NCBI GenBank assembly: GCA_944321365.1
Contig: CALULA010000013.1
Location: 1 to 61,006 of the forward strand
Source of the DNA: an uncultured Paraprevotella sp.
GTDB taxonomy: Bacteria; Bacteroidota; Bacteroidia; Bacteroidales; Bacteroidaceae
DNA length: 61,006 nucleotides
Direction of reading: 5' to 3'
The translations under genes and the position numbers were made by a program. The notes beneath the pieces were generated by a model, which saw nothing but the letters and a program-made list of their open reading frames with translations, did not search any database and was not told the origin of the DNA. Numbering within the stretch: the stretch's first letter is position 1; every line of letters begins with the position of its first letter. This document shows positions 32,331-41,676 of this stretch, one piece after another.

Positions 32331-33737
32331 ATGAAGATAAAGGATCTGGAAGAATCCGGCCTTGTGAAAGCAGCCATCATCTGCAACGACATCTTCTTTG
32401 TGATGATCAGCTACTGGCTTTCCTTTGCCCTGATGCATACTTTCGCATTGGCCTGTGCGTTCCCTTATGCGCTGAAAATAGAGCTGCTGGTTGCCGCGCT
32501 GTCCATATTCCCGGCATTCTATATCGCCCCGCCGATATTCCTGAAACGGCTGGTGCACGGCAACGACATCCTGACGCGCTCGGTGTATACGGCATGCGTG
32601 CAGATGCTGTTCATGATTATCGCCATGGGGCTGATAAGAAGCATCAGCTTTCCGCGCACCGAGATTTTCATCGGAGCCGTATGCTTTACTGTCCTGCTCT
32701 ACATCGAGCGTTCCACCATACACGCTTATCTGCAGCGTTCACGCTCGAACGGGCACAATCTGCGCCACGTGATTCTCGTGGGCCATCCGTGGACCCTGGC
32801 CGACGTGTACCACACACTCAACGACCACTCGCTGGGATTCAAGATTCTGGGTATATTCACCCGCAAGGAACTGCCACCGGACATGCGCATCCCCAATCTG
32901 GGAGACCGCCGCTCGGTGATGCCCTATCTGAGACAGCATCCTGAAGTGAAAGACCTTTACATGGTGCCGGACACGGACTATGTCACCGAGACGGAAGAAA
33001 TCTTCCGCTACTGCGAAGACCATATGATACGCTTCTACGCCCTGCCCGTATTTCTGGAGTTCCTGACCAAACGCATGGAACTGTCGCATCTGGGCAACAC
33101 GATGCTGCTGAGCGTACGTAACGAGCCGCTGCAGGATCCGGTGAACCGCGGCATGAAACGGCTTTTCGACATGCTGGTATCGGGGGTGTTCCTGCTCACG
33201 GTATTCCCCATCGTATATCTCGTTGCCGCCGTCATCATCAAAATACAGAGTCCCGGACCGGTCATCTTCAAGCAGAAACGGAACGGACTGGACGGTAAGG
33301 TATTCAACTGCCTGAAGTTCCGGAGCATGCACGTAAACGCGGACGCCGACCGCCTGCAAGCCACCAAAGACGACCCGCGCAAGTTCAGGTTCGGCGACTT
33401 CATGCGCAAGACCAACATCGACGAGTTCCCGCAGTTCATCAATGTGTTCAAAGGCGAGATGAGCCTTGTCGGCCCCCGCCCGCACATGCTGCTCCATACC
33501 GAAGAATACTCCCGCCTCATCCGCCGCTATATGGTACGCCATCTGGTGAAACCCGGCATCACGGGCTGGGCGCAGGTGCAGGGCTTCCGCGGGGAGACCA
33601 AGACCGTGGACCAGATGGAAGACCGCGTGAAAGCCGACATCTGGTATGTGGAGAACTGGAGCTTCAGCCTGGACCTGCGCATCATGTGGCGCACCGTAAT
33701 CAACATGCTGAAGCGCAACGAAAAAAACGCTTACTAA
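32331..33737 (+). CDS. polyprenyl glycosylphosphotransferase (WcaJ-type)
   Basis: The 468-residue enzyme would move a sugar-1-phosphate onto undecaprenyl phosphate to start a repeat unit. Four N-terminal membrane helices (residues about 15-125) precede a soluble Rossmann-like region (HVILVGHPWTLADVYH). Helix 5 (MLVSGVFLLTVFPIVYLVAAVI) leads into the catalytic bacterial sugar-transferase domain: GPVIFKQKRNGLDGKVFNCLKFRSM, then FGDFMRKTNIDEFPQFINVFKGEMSLVGPRPH and KPGITGWAQVQGFRG. All family motifs are intact. rfbA follows after 33 bases. This is one of three initiating transferases in the window. Confidence 0.93.
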   Translation: MKIKDLEESGLVKAAIICNDIFFVMISYWLSFALMHTFALACAFPYALKIELLVAALSIFPAFYIAPPIFLKRLVHGNDILTRSVYTACVQMLFMIIAMGLIRSISFPRTEIFIGAVCFTVLLYIERSTIHAYLQRSRSNGHNLRHVILVGHPWTLADVYHTLNDHSLGFKILGIFTRKELPPDMRIPNLGDRRSVMPYLRQHPEVKDLYMVPDTDYVTETEEIFRYCEDHMIRFYALPVFLEFLTKRMELSHLGNTMLLSVRNEPLQDPVNRGMKRLFDMLVSGVFLLTVFPIVYLVAAVIIKIQSPGPVIFKQKRNGLDGKVFNCLKFRSMHVNADADRLQATKDDPRKFRFGDFMRKTNIDEFPQFINVFKGEMSLVGPRPHMLLHTEEYSRLIRRYMVRHLVKPGITGWAQVQGFRGETKTVDQMEDRVKADIWYVENWSFSLDLRIMWRTVINMLKRNEKNAY

Positions 33738-33770
33738 CCGGCAGAAAAGCCCTACAAACATTTTACCGAC

Positions 33771-34661
33771 ATGAAAGGAATTGTACTGGCCGGAGGTTCC
33801 GGCACCCGCCTCTACCCCATCACGAAAGGCGTGAGCAAACAGATGTTGCCCATCTTTGACAAACCGATGATCTATTACCCCATCTCCGTACTGATGCTGG
33901 CCGGCATACGGGAGATTCTCATCATATCCACGCCCTACGACCTGCCGGGATTCCGCCGCCTGCTGGGAGACGGCAGCGATTTCGGCGTGCGCTTCGCCTA
34001 TGCCGAACAGCCCTCACCCGACGGACTGGCACAGGCTTTCATCATCGGACGCGACTTTATCGGGACAGACAGCGTATGCCTTGTGCTGGGCGACAACATC
34101 TTCCACGGCGCAGGCTTCACAGGCATGCTGCACGAGGCCGTGGCTCATGCAGAGCGAGAAGGCAAAGCCACCGTGTTCGGTTATTGGGTGAACGACCCCG
34201 AACGCTACGGAGTGGCCGAATTCGACCGGCAGGGCAACTGCCTGAGCATAGAAGAAAAACCGGAACACCCCAAGAGCAACTACGCCGTGGTGGGCCTGTA
34301 CTTCTATCCGAACCAAGTGGTAGACGTGGCCGCACACATCCGCCCGTCGGCCCGCGGCGAGCTGGAAATCACGACGGTGAACCAGGTTTTTCTGGCCGAA
34401 CACAAGCTGAAAGTGCAAACGCTGGGACGCGGTTTCGCCTGGCTGGACACCGGCACGCACGACAGCCTGTCGGAAGCCTCGACTTTCATCGAAGTGATAG
34501 AGAAACGGCAGGGACTGAAAGTGGCTTGTCTGGAAGGCATAGCCTACCGTCAGGGATGGATTTCTGCGGAAAAACTGCGCGAAACGGCCCGTCCGATGCT
34601 CAAAAACCAGTACGGACAATACCTCATGCGACTGAGCGAAGAAACATTCGGACACGAATAA
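33771..34661 (+). CDS. rfbA: glucose-1-phosphate thymidylyltransferase
   Basis: The 296-residue enzyme makes dTDP-glucose from dTTP and glucose-1-phosphate. It starts [20 protein letters not shown] with the nucleotide-binding GGSGTRL, then [34 protein letters not shown] and [12 protein letters not shown]. The length is typical. It is cotranscribed with the WcaJ-type transferase. Its pathway partners rfbC and rfbB are 19 kb away on the same strand. Confidence 0.96.
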   Translation: MKGIVLAGGSGTRLYPITKGVSKQMLPIFDKPMIYYPISVLMLAGIREILIISTPYDLPGFRRLLGDGSDFGVRFAYAEQPSPDGLAQAFIIGRDFIGTDSVCLVLGDNIFHGAGFTGMLHEAVAHAEREGKATVFGYWVNDPERYGVAEFDRQGNCLSIEEKPEHPKSNYAVVGLYFYPNQVVDVAAHIRPSARGELEITTVNQVFLAEHKLKVQTLGRGFAWLDTGTHDSLSEASTFIEVIEKRQGLKVACLEGIAYRQGWISAEKLRETARPMLKNQYGQYLMRLSEETFGHE

Positions 34662-34674
34662 TCGGCCTTTTTCC

Positions 34675-34705
34675 TTTGTATTCCGGCTTTCTTGTGCTAT
34701 CTTTG
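34675..34705 (+). promoter_or_regulatory. promoter before the 212-residue protein
   Basis: TTTG (34675-34678), a 19-base spacer and TATCTTTG (34698-34705) match the consensus perfectly. Confidence 0.75.
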
Positions 34706-34735
34706 CCGGGAATTCAAACGTAAAAACAAACCAGA

Positions 34736-35374
34736 ATGGGTATTATAACAAAACTTTTCAGAAAGGCAACACAACAGGAAGAAGGCGCACGCGTGGGCGG
34801 CATGGAGGACTTCATGACGCTGATACGGGTATATTATCAGGCAGTCATAGCCATGCAAATGGGCATCAGCAACCTGTCCGTCCTGCCCGACCTGCGCATT
34901 TTCAAACAGACGCTGCACGTGCCCACCGTGAACAACAAACTGGGCATCGGCGAACGCAAACGCTGCCGCAGCATGCTCATGGACGTATATAAGATAGAGG
35001 AAAACTTCTTCAAGGAAATAGACGCGAGCATCAAGCGCAACTGCCGCAACGTGAACGACATCAAGAGCTATCTGCTCATGTTCCAAGGCTTCAGCCAGGA
35101 TCTGATGATGCTCATGGGCAACCTGATGCAGTGGAAGTTCCGCATGCCGTCGATGTTCCACAAAGCCCTGCGCGGCATGACCGCCAAAACGATACACCAG
35201 GTGATGACCAAGAACGACTGGCGCGACGACAACGTGCGCCGCACGTGCGTCAACATCCGCCAATACAGGCAACGGCTGGGCTACAGCGAGGAATGGATGA
35301 CCGAATATGTCTACCACATCGTCATGCTGGCCAAGAAAGAGCCTAAACCCAAAGACGTGGACGAGAAAAAATAA
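34736..35374 (+). CDS. conserved-looking protein of unknown function
   Basis: I do not recognise this 212-residue protein. It has no signal peptide or membrane segment and is mostly helical with many Met, Arg and Lys residues (MEDFMTLIRVYYQAVIAMQMGISNLSVLPDL, ERKRCRSMLMDVYKIEENFFKEID). The C-terminus is basic and charged (KKEPKPKDVDEKK). It has its own perfect promoter and sits just before a coiled-coil gene and zapA. A link to cell division or RNA metabolism is only a guess from position. Confidence 0.7.
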   Translation: MGIITKLFRKATQQEEGARVGGMEDFMTLIRVYYQAVIAMQMGISNLSVLPDLRIFKQTLHVPTVNNKLGIGERKRCRSMLMDVYKIEENFFKEIDASIKRNCRNVNDIKSYLLMFQGFSQDLMMLMGNLMQWKFRMPSMFHKALRGMTAKTIHQVMTKNDWRDDNVRRTCVNIRQYRQRLGYSEEWMTEYVYHIVMLAKKEPKPKDVDEKK

Positions 35375-35381
35375 AAAAACC

Positions 35382-35412
35382 TTTGGACGTTAAAGATTTT
35401 TTCCTAATTTTG
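35382..35412 (+). promoter_or_regulatory. promoter of the coiled-coil / zapA operon
   Basis: TTTG (35382-35385), a 19-base spacer and TAATTTTG (35405-35412) match perfectly. The ATG is 17 bases downstream. Confidence 0.75.
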
Positions 35413-35429
35413 TAACAGGAAGGCAGAAA

Positions 35430-35723
35430 ATGACAGCAGAGGAAGAGGCATTGTTACGGAAGCTGGAAGGCCGCGTAGCCCAGCTGGCGCTGGAATACAA
35501 GGACTTGAAAGCCCGCTTTGCCGAACTGGAAGGTGTCGCCCGGAAAAAAGAGGAGACCATCCAGGCACTCCAGACACGGATAGACCGGCTGCAGACAGAC
35601 TATGCCAACCTGAAGACGGCCAAAATGATTGACATCAGCGACGGCGATCTGAAAAACGCCAAGACACGGCTGTCAAAATTAGTGCGTGAAGTAGACAAGT
35701 GCATCGCCCTTTTAAATGTGTGA
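35430..35723 (+). CDS. small coiled-coil protein next to zapA
   Basis: The 97-residue protein is a single coiled coil (residues about 5-65, LEGRVAQLALEYKDLKARFAEL) with a C-terminal SDGDLKNAKTRLSKLVREVDKCIALLNV. It resembles ZapB-like division proteins in shape, but I cannot assign it by sequence. Its stop overlaps the zapA start by 8 bases, which suggests translational coupling and a shared role at the division ring. Confidence 0.72.
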   Translation: MTAEEEALLRKLEGRVAQLALEYKDLKARFAELEGVARKKEETIQALQTRIDRLQTDYANLKTAKMIDISDGDLKNAKTRLSKLVREVDKCIALLNV

Positions 35724-36033
35724 ATACAACATGGAAGTCAGCGAGGACTTTAGCATAACCTTGAAAATAGGACTGCACACTCTCTCCATCACCGTCAAAC
35801 GGAAAGATGAGGAAGTGTACCGGGCAGCGGAGCGCGAAATCAACAAAAGGCTCAACACGCTGGCGGCCCGATACCCGAACCAAGGCAACGAAATGTACTT
35901 ATGTATGACTGCGCTGGACATCGCTCTTTCGCTGAAACGAAACGAGCAGAACAATGACACGCAGCCTTTTGTGGAAAGCATGCAGCGCATGTTGCAGGGA
36001 GTGGAAGAGGCTCTCGCCACAACATCCCGATAA
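35716..36033 (+). CDS. zapA: cell division protein ZapA
   Basis: The 105-residue protein has the ZapA pattern: FSITLKIGLHTLSITVKRKDEEVYRAAEREINKRLNTLAARYP, then a helix EMYLCMTALDIALSLKR. ZapA binds FtsZ and bundles its filaments at midcell. The start may be ATG 35716 (8-base overlap with the upstream gene) or ATG 35731 (MEVSEDF); the second gives the more usual family N-terminus. It is followed by a structured leader and rny. Confidence 0.82.
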   Translation: MCEYNMEVSEDFSITLKIGLHTLSITVKRKDEEVYRAAEREINKRLNTLAARYPNQGNEMYLCMTALDIALSLKRNEQNNDTQPFVESMQRMLQGVEEALATTSR

Positions 36034-36063
36034 ACGGTCAGCATTCCGTCGGAAAAAAAACTA

Positions 36064-36125
36064 CACGCACTGTAACCCTCTCTACGGACCGACATCCGGA
36101 CAGCGGGCGAAAGTGCGTGATTTTT
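36064..36125 (+). other. structured non-coding element between zapA and rny
   Basis: An 8-bp perfect stem (CACGCACT 36064-36071 / AGTGCGTG 36112-36119) encloses about 40 bases that can pair further (CCC with GGG) and is followed by ATTTTTATAT. It could be an intrinsic terminator, an attenuator in the rny leader, or part of a small RNA. In many bacteria the 6S RNA gene follows zapA, but this interval of 123 bases seems short for it. Confidence 0.45.
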
Positions 36126-36156
36126 ATATATTCATTTTATTAAAAACAACAAAGGT

Positions 36157-37689
36157 ATGGTAACCATAATCGCCTCAGCAGCTTGCCTCATCGTGGGATG
36201 TGTCGCAGGATATGCCATCTTCCGCTACATGGTGACAGGCAAGTACAGGCAAATATTGGAAGAAGCCGGCAAAGAAGCCGAAGTAATCAAACAGAAGAAA
36301 CTGCTCGAAGTGAAAGAGAAGTTCCTCAACAAAAAAGCCGAGCTGGAGAAGGAAGTGCAGCAACGCAACCAGCAAATCCAACAGCACGAGAACCGGCTGA
36401 AACAACGCGAACTCAGCCTGAACCAACGTCAGGATGACCTGAGCCGCAAGAAAAATGAGCTGGAAAACGACCGCAAACGGCTGGAAAACCAGCAGCAGGG
36501 ATTGGCTCACCGCGAAGAGGAACTGAAAGCACTGGAAGCACGCGAACGCGAAAAACTGGAGGCTATCAGCGGACTGAGTGCCGACGAAGCACGCGAACGG
36601 CTGGTGGAATCGCTCAAAGATGAAGCCAAAACCGATGCTGCCAGCTACATCAACGAAATCATGGACGACGCCAAAATGACGGCCAACAAGGAAGCCAAAC
36701 GCATCGTCATCCAGACCATACAGCGCGTGGCTACGGAAACTGCCATAGAAAACAGCGTCACCGTGTTCCACATAGACAACGACGAGGTCAAGGGGCGCAT
36801 CATCGGCCGTGAGGGACGCAACATCCGGGCCCTCGAAGCAGCTACAGGCGTGGAAATCGTCGTGGACGACACTCCTGAAGCCATCGTCATCTCGGCGTTC
36901 GACCCCGTGCGTCGCGAAATCTGCCGCCTGGCCCTGCACCAGCTGGTGTCGGACGGACGCATCCATCCGGCCCGCATCGAGGAGGTGGTGGCCAAGGTGA
37001 CCAAGCAGGTGGAAGAGGAAATCATCGAGACCGGCAAACGCACGGCCATCGATCTGGGTATCCACGGCCTGCACCCGGAACTGGTGCGCATCGTGGGCAA
37101 GATGAAATACCGGAGCAGCTACGGACAGAACCTGCTGCAACACGCACGCGAAACGGCGAATCTCTGTGCCGTCATGGCCGCAGAGCTGGGACTGAACCCC
37201 AAAAAGGCCAAACGTGCCGGACTGCTGCACGACATAGGCAAGGTGCCCGACGAGGAACCGGAACTGCCGCACGCCATCTACGGTGCCAAACTGGCTGAGA
37301 AATATAAGGAGAAACCGGACATCTGCAATGCCATCGGCGCACATCACGACGAAATGGAGATGACCTCGCTGCTCGCTCCCATCGTACAGGTTTGTGATGC
37401 CATCAGCGGTGCACGTCCGGGCGCACGCCGCGAAATCGTGGAGGCCTATATCAAACGTCTGAACGACTTGGAGAACATCGCCATGAGCTATCCGGGCGTG
37501 ACGAAGACCTACGCCATACAGGCCGGACGCGAGCTGCGCGTCATCGTCGGTGCCGACAAGATAGACGACAAGCAGACGGAAAGCCTGAGCACGGAAATCG
37601 CCAAGAAGATACAGGACGAAATGACCTATCCGGGTCAGGTGAAAATCACCGTCATCCGCGAGACCCGCGCCGTGAGCTACGCCAAGTAA
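36157..37689 (+). CDS. rny: ribonuclease Y
   Basis: The 510-residue endoribonuclease starts mRNA decay at the membrane. An N-terminal membrane helix (residues 1-20, [19 protein letters not shown]) is followed by a long coiled coil (about 25-165). A KH domain has [19 protein letters not shown] at about 213. The HD domain has the metal-binding LLHDIGKV at about 355 and AHHDEMEM further on. The length is typical. It may be expressed from the zapA transcript through the structured leader. A strong terminator follows. Confidence 0.96.
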   Translation: MVTIIASAACLIVGCVAGYAIFRYMVTGKYRQILEEAGKEAEVIKQKKLLEVKEKFLNKKAELEKEVQQRNQQIQQHENRLKQRELSLNQRQDDLSRKKNELENDRKRLENQQQGLAHREEELKALEAREREKLEAISGLSADEARERLVESLKDEAKTDAASYINEIMDDAKMTANKEAKRIVIQTIQRVATETAIENSVTVFHIDNDEVKGRIIGREGRNIRALEAATGVEIVVDDTPEAIVISAFDPVRREICRLALHQLVSDGRIHPARIEEVVAKVTKQVEEEIIETGKRTAIDLGIHGLHPELVRIVGKMKYRSSYGQNLLQHARETANLCAVMAAELGLNPKKAKRAGLLHDIGKVPDEEPELPHAIYGAKLAEKYKEKPDICNAIGAHHDEMEMTSLLAPIVQVCDAISGARPGARREIVEAYIKRLNDLENIAMSYPGVTKTYAIQAGRELRVIVGADKIDDKQTESLSTEIAKKIQDEMTYPGQVKITVIRETRAVSYAK

Positions 37690-37733
37690 AGGCCTGCCGC
37701 GACACAAGGTCCGACGGACCGCAGGACAACACA

Positions 37734-37787
37734 GCCCATGCCTCCCCCTCCCATGCAGATGCGATGAGGGGGAGGCATGGGCCTTTT
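37734..37787. terminator. strong terminator after rny
   Basis: The arms GCCCATGCCTCCCCCTC (37734-37750) and GAGGGGGAGGCATGGGC (37766-37782) pair over 17 bases with a 15-base loop, followed by CTTTTAAA. Confidence 0.9.
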
Positions 37788-37817
37788 AAACGCAAGAGGA
37801 ACGGACAATGATGCAGA

Positions 37818-38078
37818 TTGATGGAAAGAAACTCGCTGGACGGACTGCACACCGCAAGCGAACTGCTTGACCACAAGTATGGCACCCCAGGAACTGAAAG
37901 CCGCAACGCTTTCGAGGAAAAGGCACGCACCTACTACTATGGTGTGATTCTCCGCGACAGACGCAAGGAACTGAAAATGACACAAAGCGAACTGGCCGAG
38001 AAGACCGGCACGGCAAGAAGCTACATCGCCCGCATCGAACGCGGGGAAACAGACATGCAGCTTTCAAGCTTCCTGCGG
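37818..38078 (+). pseudogene. truncated XRE-family antitoxin-like regulator
   Basis: The first 87 codons encode an antitoxin-type helix-turn-helix protein: ELLDHKYGTPGTESRNAFEEKA, then RDRRKELKMTQSELAEKTGTARSYIARIERGETDMQLSSFLR. In intact relatives the domain continues with a further helix and beta strand after this point. Here the sequence switches to unrelated reading (TAPCPEDRV), which continues as the antisense frame of the next gene. No toxin gene of the RelE/HigB type is found on either side. I read this as the remnant of a type II toxin-antitoxin or regulator gene. The break point is near 38078. Confidence 0.7.
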
Positions 38079-38162
38079 ACAGCCCCATGCCCGGAAGATA
38101 GAGTTCTCCCCCGTGTTCATGTAGCCGTCGGGAGAACACAACAGGAGGGTAATGACGGCGCA

Positions 38163-39257
38163 TCACTTCCGCCGTACGGCACGCCTGTGCATGATTACGT
38201 GAAACAGGACAAACGACAACAGGTCAGCCAGGACAATCCACGTCGACCCCACCCCGGCCTTATACAGCACCAGATTCAAGATACAGAAGTAAAAGAACAA
38301 GGCCATAATGATGCCCCATGTCTGATGCATGGTGAAACCGGCTGCCATCACCACATGATGAATATGCGTCTTGTCCGCCCCGAACACAGGCCTGTGGCGA
38401 TACAGACGGAACAGCGCCACGCGGATGACATCGAAAGTGGGCACAATCAACAGCGTGTAGGACACCAGCAAGGCATACTCGCGATAGGGCAGCACCGAGG
38501 GATTGCAGGTGGCATATTTCGTGGACAGGTAGGCCAGGGCATAGCCCAGGAACAGACTGCCGGAATCGCCCATGAAGGTCTTGGTCCCCCTCTCGGCCTT
38601 CCCCCACATGTTGAAACAGAAGAAAGCCACCAGCGAACCGAGCAGGGCACTGGCACCAATGGCATAGATCACCGTGTTGGACATCTGCATGTACAGCCAG
38701 ACAAAGACGGAGAGGATGCAGATGCACAGTCCGGAAGCCAGTCCGTCGATACCGTCGATGAGATTGATAGAGTTGACAATGAGCAGGATGACGAACACCG
38801 TGAACGGATAGCCGAACCACAGGGGCAGCTCATACAGCCCGAACATGCCATAAAAGTTGTTGATGAACAGGCCGCAGAAAGGCATCAGCAGGGCCGCCAC
38901 CAGCTGTATCATGAACTTGTGGTTGGCCTTCATGCCCACCATGTCGTCCACCGTTCCGATGATGTACACCAGAAAGGCACCCACGATCATCATGACAGAC
39001 GACACCCTCAACGACAGCACGCCCCCCAGCCCGTCGGCATAGAAGAACAGCGTCACCACCAGTCCCACCAGCATGGCCGGCATAAAAAGCAGTCCGCCCA
39101 GCCGAGGCACGGCACAATGGTGCACCTTACGCCCGCCAGGAAGGTCGTAGTACCCTTTCAACCGACAGAACTTCAACAACATCGGCATCACCCCAAAAGT
39201 GACTCCCATGGAAACCACGGCAGCCAATATAGCAAAACAGTATTGTTCCTTTATCAT
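38163..39257 (-). CDS. WecA/MraY-type polyprenyl-phosphate phosphoglycosyl transferase
   Basis: The 364-residue protein is polytopic with about ten or eleven helices. The catalytic motifs are intact: GTVDDMVG near residue 103, NSINLIDGIDGLASG near 165, FMGDSGSLFLG near 228, and the loop HRPVFGADKTHIHH near 290. Such enzymes transfer N-acetylhexosamine-1-phosphate from a UDP-sugar to undecaprenyl phosphate in the inner membrane. ATG 39257 was preferred over GTG 39263. It is the last gene of the leftward polysaccharide cluster, though 101 bases separate it from the glycosyltransferase upstream. Confidence 0.92.
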   Translation of the reverse strand: MIKEQYCFAILAAVVSMGVTFGVMPMLLKFCRLKGYYDLPGGRKVHHCAVPRLGGLLFMPAMLVGLVVTLFFYADGLGGVLSLRVSSVMMIVGAFLVYIIGTVDDMVGMKANHKFMIQLVAALLMPFCGLFINNFYGMFGLYELPLWFGYPFTVFVILLIVNSINLIDGIDGLASGLCICILSVFVWLYMQMSNTVIYAIGASALLGSLVAFFCFNMWGKAERGTKTFMGDSGSLFLGYALAYLSTKYATCNPSVLPYREYALLVSYTLLIVPTFDVIRVALFRLYRHRPVFGADKTHIHHVVMAAGFTMHQTWGIIMALFFYFCILNLVLYKAGVGSTWIVLADLLSFVLFHVIMHRRAVRRK

Positions 39258-39358
39258 TCCCACTTTATCAACGTTTAATATAGAAACGTAAAGGAATGCT
39301 TTTTATTGCAATTATGTGAGCTAAATACAAAACATAGACAATACTTAATCACAGAAGA

Positions 39359-40549
39359 TTATATCTTTTCCTTTTGAACAACAGCAAAATTTTCATACCC
39401 TTCTAATTTCTCATTCCACGAATAATGCCTTGCCACCATATTATATCCATTCTTAGCTAATCTATTTCGTAACTCTCCATCCCTAATAACTTGCAAACAG
39501 GCTGCAGCAAAATCTCTTGCATCATCACAAATCAGACAATTTTCCTCATGTTTTGCCTCTGGAATAGCTTGAGATATAACAGATGTCATCACGACTGGCA
39601 GTCCATTTGCCATAGCTACCAAAACTTTATTTTGAATACCTGCTGCAACTCGTACCGGAGCTACCGTAAGACAAACATCAGAAATAACCTCTGCCATATC
39701 TTCCACAAATCCCGTGACTACAATATTTCCTTTCTTTTCAAGCTCTTGAATTTGATACGGAGGTTCGGCACCTATAATATAAAATTTAACCGCAGGCAGC
39801 TCTTTCTGTATTAAGGGGAAAATCTTTTCTACAAAATAGAACACAGCATCTTGATTTTGTAAAGTACGCATATTGCCAATAAAACACAATTTCAATGCAT
39901 CATACTTCATCGTAGGAAATTCGCCGCATTCGACTCCATTAGTACACAACGCCAGAGAATGCCATTTTCTTTTAGCTGACAAACACAAGTAATCAATATC
40001 AGCCTGAGATACTAATATGACTTTTGGGAAAGAACAAAGTACATGTTGCTCAAAACGTCTAATTAGTTTCTTTTCTATATTATAAATATGTCTTTTCAAT
40101 CTTCCACCTTTTGCTCCTGCCGACATATCATACGTTTTTGACAAAGCATCTGTCATCTCTACTTCTGAATTCTGTTGCAACCTATTTCGCTCTAAATAAG
40201 GAACCATACGTAAAAGATGAGCAATATATCTATCAGGACATTCTTCTTTTACAACTTTACGAAATAGTCTATCAAAAGAAGGTGAAAAATAATAACCACA
40301 TTGTATTGGTTTTCCTTGTAACCAAAACCATCCCGCATAAAACATAGAAACAAATCCACGCCTCCTCACCATATAGACTTTATCATAAAGTCTTTGCGCT
40401 GCTTCCATGTCATAATCACGCTCACAAAAAGAAACTAATATAAGCTCATGACCTTTTGCCTTAAGGTAACGAGCAATATTATTGATACGAAGAACATCAC
40501 CCCCATTTTCTGGCATTGGAAAACGCGGTGTCAATATACAGATTTTCAT
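39359..40549 (-). CDS. glycosyltransferase, family 4-like
   Basis: The 396-residue protein starts MKICILTPRFPMPENGGDVLRINNIARYLKAKGH, a classic GT-B N-terminus. Its C-terminal half has LCFIGNMRTLQNQDAVFYF, IIGAEPP, VTGFVEDMAEVISDVCLTVAPVRVAAGIQNKVLVAMANGLPVV, as in GT4 (often group GT4_WlbH-like). It transfers a sugar in the cytoplasm to the growing repeat unit. Donor and acceptor are unknown. The gene is clearly more AT-rich than its neighbours, a sign of acquisition or exchange. The region just upstream contains no intact gene. Confidence 0.88.
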   Translation of the reverse strand: MKICILTPRFPMPENGGDVLRINNIARYLKAKGHELILVSFCERDYDMEAAQRLYDKVYMVRRRGFVSMFYAGWFWLQGKPIQCGYYFSPSFDRLFRKVVKEECPDRYIAHLLRMVPYLERNRLQQNSEVEMTDALSKTYDMSAGAKGGRLKRHIYNIEKKLIRRFEQHVLCSFPKVILVSQADIDYLCLSAKRKWHSLALCTNGVECGEFPTMKYDALKLCFIGNMRTLQNQDAVFYFVEKIFPLIQKELPAVKFYIIGAEPPYQIQELEKKGNIVVTGFVEDMAEVISDVCLTVAPVRVAAGIQNKVLVAMANGLPVVMTSVISQAIPEAKHEENCLICDDARDFAAACLQVIRDGELRNRLAKNGYNMVARHYSWNEKLEGYENFAVVQKEKI

Positions 40550-40968
40550 AAATTATATTAATAAAAAATGTTATAGCCCAAACTATTTCCAAAAATCAAC
40601 TCTTGCCATATTAATCTATTATTATCATAACCGTGCATTTCACAAGCTTCACCTCATATCTATCATTTCATGTAACCCAATTATAACTGCTATTATTCTT
40701 GCACAATGTGATAAAGTTCACATCTGTTATTAACCATAGGCAACAATATACCTTTTAATATCTTCAGCAAAATGCTTATTCTCCAATTTATGAGTATAAT
40801 ACATAAACCAAATATTTTAGACAAAGCTACAATCAATGCGAACTCACAAAGATAAACCATCATAAAATGCATATCTAATAATTAAATAAAGGTCATCCAC
40901 CACATCCATAAGACAAAATTAGCATATATTCTATGATTTCAGCATAATAACACAAGAATTCTATCTTT
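40550..40968. other. 419-bp AT-rich gap, possible gene remnants
   Basis: No intact gene is seen. On the minus strand a 24-codon frame near 40820-40740 (MYYTHKLENKHFAEDIKRYI, then VAYG and stop) reads like the end of a decayed protein. Another short frame (MDVVDDLYLIIRYAFYDGLS) lies near 40905-40840. Base composition is much more AT-rich than most of the window. I infer residues of one or two lost capsule genes. Confidence 0.45.
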
Positions 40969-41676
40969 TCAACGCCATATTCTGCACAAAAGGTGTAACA
41001 TTAAATAAATTCTATATTTAAGTCTAAAAGACACCTTCCCCGAACATCTCACCGCCCCTACGGAAGCGTTTCCTCCATGACGCCGATAACCGACCAATGG
41101 TTCATCCAGCACCTTTGCCCTATAATACAGCATAGCCACGACAAGCAGCCAGTTATCGTGCGTACACAAACGATGATTAGGGGGAAAAGGCAAAGCACGC
41201 TCCAGCACCCGCCGACGAAAAGCCATACAGCAACCGATATAACCCATGGTCAGCATATTTCCCCAAAAACCCTTGAAATGCAGCCGTTCAGCAAAAAAAG
41301 AGGAGGACAACAGCTGTTCATTTCCATCCATAATCCTCGCATCCGTGACCACAAAATCGCAACTTTCCAATGCTTTCATACAAGTCATAACCTTACCCTC
41401 CAGCCAGATATCATCCTGATCGGCCAGAAAAATATACTCTCCCCGTGCATGCCGGAGTGCATTCTCAAAGTTCGGCGTGTAACCGTGCTCTCCCTTGTTG
41501 ACATAGACATGAATCAAAGGAGAGTGCAAACTAGTGACCACCTCCAAAGTGCCATCCGTGGAACCGTCATCTGATACAATCACCTCATCGTCCGGTCCAA
41601 GCTGGGACAGGATGGTTTCCAACTGACGCTTGACAAACCGTTCCCCATTATATGTGGCCATACATACTGAAATCAT
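40969..41676 (-). CDS. glycosyltransferase family 2
   Basis: The 235-residue GT-A enzyme starts MISVCMATYNGERFVKRQLETILSQ, followed by the nucleotide-binding VIVSDDGSTDGT, and YIFLADQDDIWLEGKV with the metal-binding DQDD. NHRLCTHDNWLL lies near the acceptor site. It is of the rhamnosyltransferase-like type, but the donor sugar is not certain. Its start overlaps the stop of the preceding GT2 gene by 4 bases (ATGA), so the two are translationally coupled. The protein seems a little short at the C-terminus. Confidence 0.9.
   Translation of the reverse strand: MISVCMATYNGERFVKRQLETILSQLGPDDEVIVSDDGSTDGTLEVVTSLHSPLIHVYVNKGEHGYTPNFENALRHARGEYIFLADQDDIWLEGKVMTCMKALESCDFVVTDARIMDGNEQLLSSSFFAERLHFKGFWGNMLTMGYIGCCMAFRRRVLERALPFPPNHRLCTHDNWLLVVAMLYYRAKVLDEPLVGYRRHGGNASVGAVRCSGKVSFRLKYRIYLMLHLLCRIWR

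Noticed and set aside
36175..37707. A 510-codon minus-strand frame opposite rny.
   Set aside because: It is antisense to ribonuclease Y and rich in Phe, Leu and His; no family is recognisable.
37818..39278. A 486-codon plus-strand open frame.
   Set aside because: Only its first 87 codons look like protein (the XRE fragment). The rest is antisense to the WecA/MraY-type gene and is rich in His and Gln, as expected for a shadow frame.
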